This document shows, in pieces, positions 48,130-52,048 of a DNA stretch of 52,048 nucleotides. This DNA is from Piscirickettsiaceae bacterium. GTDB taxonomy: Bacteria > Pseudomonadota > Gammaproteobacteria > Nitrosococcales > Methylophagaceae. The stretch is taken from positions 1-52,048 of the forward strand of contig JAIBDY010000012.1 of NCBI GenBank assembly GCA_024685995.1, written 5' to 3'. The stretch's first letter is position 1; each line of letters opens with the position of its first letter. Below the pieces are notes generated by a model. That model saw only the letters and a program-made list of their open reading frames with translations. It made no database searches and was not told the origin of the DNA. The position numbers and the translations under genes are program-made.

Positions 48130-48837
48130 CTAGTTTACTTGACCTGATGGGGGAGGTGTAGCCCTTTGACCGAAAAGTGCACTACCGATACGTACCATGG
48201 TGCTACCTTCTGAAATAGCGACGGCCATGTCACCAGACATACCCATTGAGAGTGTATCGACACTCGGGTAGTTAGCTGCAAGACGCTGATATAAGGTGTG
48301 CGCTTTGTGGAAACTATGACGTTGTTGTTCTTGATCATCTGTTTTACTAGGGATCACCATTAAGCCACGGAGCACGATCCGGTCAAGTAAGGCTATAGTC
48401 TCTGCCAATGGCCAGAGCGCCGTCTCATCGACGCCGGATTTGGTCGGTTCATTATCAATATTGACTTGGATGCAGACATTCAACGGGGGGAGATTTGTAG
48501 GGCGTTGCGCCGCTAAACGTTGCGCTATTTTTGCTCGGTCGAGGCTTTGTACCCAATCAAAATGTTGGGCGATATCTTTGGTTTTATTCGATTGAATGGG
48601 ACCAATAAAATGCCAGACTAAATCCAGATCTTGCAGTTGCGCTATTTTTGAGAGTGCTTCTTGAAGATAGTTTTCGCCAAAAGCAGATTGCCCGGCTACT
48701 GCTGCCTCGCGTAGGTGTTGGGCTGACCACGTCTTACTGACGGCTAAAAGCTCAATATCACTGGGGTCTCGATGATGTATTTCCGCGGCCTTTTCGATAT
48801 GGTTTGTGACTTTGGTAAGGTTTTTTGTGATTGTCAT
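48130..48837 (-). CDS. PLP homeostasis protein (YggS/PLPBP)
   Basis: The protein binds pyridoxal phosphate and keeps cellular PLP balanced. From ATG 48837 it begins MTITKNLTKVTNHIEKAAEI and is 235 aa, close to E. coli YggS; the frame opens earlier at 48882 but that would leave no room for a promoter before pilT. The PLP lysine is in LLAVSKTWS, with FGENYLQEA, WHFIGPIQSNKT and the phosphate-site MSMGMSGDMAVAISEGSTMVRIG (in two parts). It heads the yggS-proC-yggT unit. Confidence 0.95.
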   Translation of the reverse strand: MTITKNLTKVTNHIEKAAEIHHRDPSDIELLAVSKTWSAQHLREAAVAGQSAFGENYLQEALSKIAQLQDLDLVWHFIGPIQSNKTKDIAQHFDWVQSLDRAKIAQRLAAQRPTNLPPLNVCIQVNIDNEPTKSGVDETALWPLAETIALLDRIVLRGLMVIPSKTDDQEQQRHSFHKAHTLYQRLAANYPSVDTLSMGMSGDMAVAISEGSTMVRIGSALFGQRATPPPSGQVN

Positions 48838-48875
48838 GTTGCAAGCCTGCTCAGAGCACGCTACCTTTACTATAG

Positions 48876-48904
48876 TTATCACGCTATTAGAAGTGATTTA
48901 TACA
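48876..48904 (+). promoter_or_regulatory. Putative promoter of pilT-pilU
   Basis: TTATCA (48876-48881) and TATACA (48899-48904) are 17 bases apart. The transcript would start near 48911. A good Shine-Dalgarno (AGGGGA at 48920-48925) precedes the pilT ATG. Confidence 0.5.
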
Positions 48905-48930
48905 CTGCTTTCAACGTTTAGGGGACGTGA

Positions 48931-49968
48931 ATGGATATTACAGAATTATTGACCTTTAGTGCAAAGAATAAGGCGTCTGATCTACATATCTCGGCAGGAG
49001 AAGCGCCGATGATTCGTGTTGATGGTGATGTGAAGCGGATTAATTTGCCTGCTATGGAACATAAAGAAGTCCATGCCATGGTCTACGATATTATGAATGA
49101 TAAGCAGCGCAAGGATTTTGAAGAATTCCTTGAGACCGACTTTTCGTTTGAAATTCCTAATTTAGCGCGTTTCCGTGTGAATGCATTCAATCAGAATCGT
49201 GGTGCTGCAGCGGTGTTTAGAACGATTCCGTCGACGGTGTTGACCTTGGAGGAGCTAGGCGCGCCTGCGATCTTCAAAACGATCGCTGATAACGCTCGCG
49301 GTATTGTGCTTGTCACGGGGCCAACGGGGTCAGGTAAATCTACTACGCTGGCGGCGATGGTGGATTATCGTAATGAAAAAGATAATGAGCATATCTTGAC
49401 GATTGAAGATCCGATTGAGTTTGTTCATCAGAGTAAAAAATGTTTAGTTAACCAACGTGAAGTTCATCGTGACACGCTTGGATTTAGTGAGGCTTTACGT
49501 TCGGCTTTGCGTGAAGATCCCGATATCATTTTGGTCGGTGAGTTACGTGATTTAGAAACCATACGCTTGGCATTGACGGCCGCGGAAACGGGGCATCTAG
49601 TTTTTGGGACATTACATACTTCATCAGCCGCAAAAACGATTGATAGAATTATTGATGTTTTTCCTGCCGCAGAAAAAGATATGGTACGTTCGATGTTATC
49701 TGAATCGCTACGCGCGGTGATTTCACAAACCCTGATGAAAAAAGTGGGGGGAGGTCGTATTGCAGCACATGAAATCATGATTGGGACACCCGCTATCCGG
49801 AATTTAATTCGGGAAGATAAAGTGCCGCAAATGTATTCTGCTATTCAAACGGGTGGCGCTGTTGGCATGCAAACGTTGGACCAGAATTTGCAAGAATTAG
49901 TGAGACGACAACAGGTGACAAAAGGTGAAGCTTTGCCACGTGCTGTGAATAAAGACCTTTTCCGCTAG
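48931..49968 (+). CDS. pilT: Type IV pilus retraction ATPase PilT
   Basis: PilT is the hexameric motor that depolymerises pili and powers twitching. The 345-aa protein has the N-terminal PAS-like domain, Walker A GPTGSGKSTTLAAM, Asp box and Walker B REDPDIILVGELRD, the His box TGHLVFGTLHTSSA, and the PilT motif AIRNLIREDK near residue 290. pilU follows 10 bases later. Confidence 0.97.
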   Translation: MDITELLTFSAKNKASDLHISAGEAPMIRVDGDVKRINLPAMEHKEVHAMVYDIMNDKQRKDFEEFLETDFSFEIPNLARFRVNAFNQNRGAAAVFRTIPSTVLTLEELGAPAIFKTIADNARGIVLVTGPTGSGKSTTLAAMVDYRNEKDNEHILTIEDPIEFVHQSKKCLVNQREVHRDTLGFSEALRSALREDPDIILVGELRDLETIRLALTAAETGHLVFGTLHTSSAAKTIDRIIDVFPAAEKDMVRSMLSESLRAVISQTLMKKVGGGRIAAHEIMIGTPAIRNLIREDKVPQMYSAIQTGGAVGMQTLDQNLQELVRRQQVTKGEALPRAVNKDLFR

Positions 49969-49977
49969 GAGATAACA

Positions 49978-51108
49978 ATGGACATAGTGACAATCCTTAA
50001 GGCTGTTGTGAAACATGACGCGTCGGACTTGTTTATAACGGCCGGTCGTCCACCGAGTTTAAAGGTGAATGGCAAATTGGCGACGTTGACACAAACGCCG
50101 TTGACTGAAACCGAAGCGCGTGACTTGGTGATTAGCACCATGAACGATGAGCAAAAAAAAGCCTTTGAGCGTGATAAAGAATGTAACTATGGTATTGATA
50201 CTGCGAGTGCCGGCCGCTTTCGTGTTAGTGCCTTGTTTCAACGCAATAAAACGGCAATGGTATTGCGTCGCATAAAGGATAGAATTCCAACCATTGAAGA
50301 GCTAGGGATACCGGAGATAATTAAAGAATTATCGATGACTAAGCGTGGTTTGGTTTTGTTTACGGGTGCAACGGGCTCGGGTAAGTCGACGACATTGGCT
50401 GCGATGGTGGGCTATCGGAATCAAAATAGTACTGGACATATCTTAACAATCGAAGATCCGATTGAGTTTGATCATGAACACGGCGGTTGTGTGGTGACCC
50501 AACGCGAAGTGGGTATTGATACGGCATCCTATGAAGTGGCCTTGAAAAACTCCTTACGCCAAGCGCCCGATGTGATTTTGATCGGTGAGATTAGGGCGCG
50601 TGACACAATGGATTATGGCATTGCATTTGCTGAGACGGGTCATTTATGCCTATCAACGATTCATGCAAACAACGCCAATCAAACGATGGATAGGATCATT
50701 AATTTTTTCCCCGAAGAACGACGTGATCAGCTGTTAATGGATTTGTCCCTCAATTTGAGGGCGATCATTGCTCAGCGTTTGATTCCAAAAAAAGATGGCA
50801 CTGGGAGTGTTGTTGCCGTTGAAGTATTACTCAATACACCGTTAATTTCTGACTTAATTGAAAAAGGAAAAGTGGCAGAAATTAAAGGGGTGATGAAGCG
50901 TTCAAGAGAGCTTGGGATGCAAACCTTTGATCAGGCTGTTTATGACTTGTATAAAGCGGGTGAGATTACTTATGAGGATGCGCTCAAAAATGCCGACTCG
51001 CTTAATGAAGTCAGATTGATGATTAAATTAGGAGCGGAAACTGGCGTACTTCCTGATGATGAAGAAATAGGTAAATTGGCATTGCAAAAAGAAAATGACA
51101 TGATGTGA
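49978..51108 (+). CDS. pilU: PilT-dependent retraction ATPase PilU
   Basis: PilU is a PilT paralogue that increases retraction force together with PilT. The 376-aa protein has Walker A GATGSGKSTTLAAM, Walker B RQAPDVILIGEIRA and the His box TGHLCLSTIHANNA. PilT-type AIRNLIRE is replaced by PLISDLIEKGKV, typical of PilU. The C-terminal tail is longer and acidic. It shares an operon with pilT. Confidence 0.96.
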   Translation: MDIVTILKAVVKHDASDLFITAGRPPSLKVNGKLATLTQTPLTETEARDLVISTMNDEQKKAFERDKECNYGIDTASAGRFRVSALFQRNKTAMVLRRIKDRIPTIEELGIPEIIKELSMTKRGLVLFTGATGSGKSTTLAAMVGYRNQNSTGHILTIEDPIEFDHEHGGCVVTQREVGIDTASYEVALKNSLRQAPDVILIGEIRARDTMDYGIAFAETGHLCLSTIHANNANQTMDRIINFFPEERRDQLLMDLSLNLRAIIAQRLIPKKDGTGSVVAVEVLLNTPLISDLIEKGKVAEIKGVMKRSRELGMQTFDQAVYDLYKAGEITYEDALKNADSLNEVRLMIKLGAETGVLPDDEEIGKLALQKENDMM

Positions 51109-51268
51109 TTTTTAAGATAGCCTTTCACCGTTGATGCCGCGTACCAGTGTTTCCGCTAGGCGGAACACAGGGTTACGGCACAATACGTAAAGTGTAGGGC
51201 GTCACTACTTACCGAAAAACAAGTTCTTTAAATGTAAAGAATCACAGACATGAAAATAGAAGGTAGAA
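51109..51268. other. Leader region before the OmpA-like gene, with a hairpin
   Basis: The 160 bases contain GTGTTTCCGC-TAG-GCGGAACAC (51149-51170), a near-perfect hairpin with one unpaired T. No T-run follows, so it is not a clear terminator of pilU. It could be a protein-binding site or an mRNA leader structure. AAGGT at 51261-51265 is the RBS for the next gene. Confidence 0.5.
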
Positions 51269-52048
51269 ATGAAGAAAATATCAGTTAAATTGACAGCAGT
51301 GCTGTTAGCATTAGGTTTACTGTCAGGCTGTGCAACGAACAATACTAAGATGACGAACAACTTAATCTGCGCGGCGGCTGGTGCCGTTGCCGGTGGGTTA
51401 ATCGCTACAGAAGCGATGGACCAGACTGAGAGCCAAGATATGGCTATTGGTATGGCCGTTGGTGCGGGTGTTGCAACCCTCCTTTGTCCATTAAAAGAAG
51501 CCGTAGCAGCGCCAGCATGCCCTATGGACGCGCCTGAAGGTGCTTTATTGGATGCAAATGGTTGTGCATTTGATAGCGATAATGATGGTGTTGTTGATGG
51601 TGTCGATCAATGTCCAGGCACACCAGCCGGTGTACAAGTGGATGTCCAAGGTTGCCCATTAGATAGCGATGGTGATGGTGTTGTTGATTATCGTGATGAA
51701 TGCCCAGGTACACCAGCTGGTACAACGGTTGATGATAAAGGCTGTCCGCTAGCGGGTGAAACTATCTTGTCATTGACAGGCGTTAACTTTGCTTTCAATA
51801 AAGCACAACTGACACCACATGCGATGGGTCAGTTAGACCAAGCAGTTGAGTTATTAACACAAACTACCAGTGTCGTTGGCGTTCGTGTTGAAGGTCATAC
51901 CGATAGCCGTGGTACTGAAGAATATAACCAGCACTTATCACAACAACGTGCACAAGCAGTGGTGGATTATTTAGTAGCAAACGATATTAGCGCTGATAAA
52001 TTACGTGCAATTGGTATGGGTGAAAACCATCCTGTAGCGAGTAATGAG
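51269..52048 (+). CDS. OmpA-like lipoprotein with TSP3-type repeats, 3' end outside window
   Basis: The frame opens at ATG 51269 (RBS AAGGT) and is open to the last base (260 codons). The signal peptide ends in a lipobox LLSGC (Cys at about residue 21). A glycine-rich segment (AAAGAVAGG...GMAVGAGV, about 35-70) resembles a glycine zipper. Two near-identical calcium-type repeats follow, DSDNDGVVDGVDQCPGTPAG and DSDGDGVVDYRDECPGTPAG (about 105-165). The OmpA-like peptidoglycan-binding domain begins near residue 172 (NFAFNKAQLTPHAMGQLDQA, EGHTDSRGTEEYNQHLSQQR). Such proteins tie the outer membrane to peptidoglycan. The C-terminus is not visible. Confidence 0.93.
   Translation, partial: MKKISVKLTAVLLALGLLSGCATNNTKMTNNLICAAAGAVAGGLIATEAMDQTESQDMAIGMAVGAGVATLLCPLKEAVAAPACPMDAPEGALLDANGCAFDSDNDGVVDGVDQCPGTPAGVQVDVQGCPLDSDGDGVVDYRDECPGTPAGTTVDDKGCPLAGETILSLTGVNFAFNKAQLTPHAMGQLDQAVELLTQTTSVVGVRVEGHTDSRGTEEYNQHLSQQRAQAVVDYLVANDISADKLRAIGMGENHPVASNE

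Noticed and set aside
51569-51730. Tandem DNA repeat as a separate element
   Set aside because: The near-repeats encode the two TSP3-type calcium motifs of the lipoprotein and need no other explanation.

Overview
The window looks like a gammaproteobacterial chromosome carrying a genomic island at its left end. Three blocks point to Gammaproteobacteria: mlaFEDCB-ibaG-murA-hisGDC, nnrD-tsaE-amidase-mutL, and the set yggS-proC-yggT-metX-metW with pilT-pilU. By eye the composition is moderately AT-leaning, with the left 8 kb the most AT-rich. A free-living, type IV pilus-bearing marine or methylotroph-like lineage is possible, but this is inference; no marker in the window fixes the genus.

Region 1 (1-5.1 kb) is the core of a small integrative element on the + strand. 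It holds a tyrosine integrase whose 5' end lies outside the window, a HigB/HigA toxin-antitoxin pair, an unrecognised 220-aa protein, an AlpA-type regulator, a 58-aa four-cysteine protein, a 141-aa protein, an HUH replication protein of the inovirus Gp2/YagK type and a 206-aa HTH protein. Several of these genes overlap by a few bases. Two inverted repeats (2442-2479 and 4763-4789) bracket the replication genes.

Region 2 (5.2-12.5 kb) is one minus-strand operon: hsdR, an unknown 129-aa gene, hsdM, hsdS, a DUF3800 gene and a 161-aa gene. It is a type I restriction-modification system with three extra proteins woven in by stop/start contacts, and is the best candidate in the window for an under-described defence arrangement. 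Next comes a tRNA-Phe(GAA) gene with its own promoter and terminator, whose 3' end faces the island; it is the likely integration target.

Region 3 (12.8-24.2 kb) is core genome: mutL, amidase, tsaE and nnrE/nnrD on the minus strand; divergent queG and a Tat-exported PhoX-like lipoprotein; orn; an M48 peptidase with a small c-type cytochrome; and a diguanylate cyclase. The miaA-hfq genes that often follow mutL are replaced here by tRNA-Phe and the island.

Region 4 (24.4-34.9 kb) holds a transporter-acyltransferase fusion with an altered catalytic motif, a universal stress protein, trxB, ftsK-lolA-rarA, an unrecognised 350-aa protein and rsmJ. Region 5 (35.2-42.8 kb) is the Mla phospholipid-transport operon running into ibaG, murA and hisG-hisD-hisC. 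Region 6 (42.7-52 kb) holds a DUF4124 coiled-coil protein, a TauE-like permease, the minus-strand genes pyrE, metW, metX, yggT, proC and yggS, then plus-strand pilT-pilU and an OmpA-like lipoprotein cut off by the window end.
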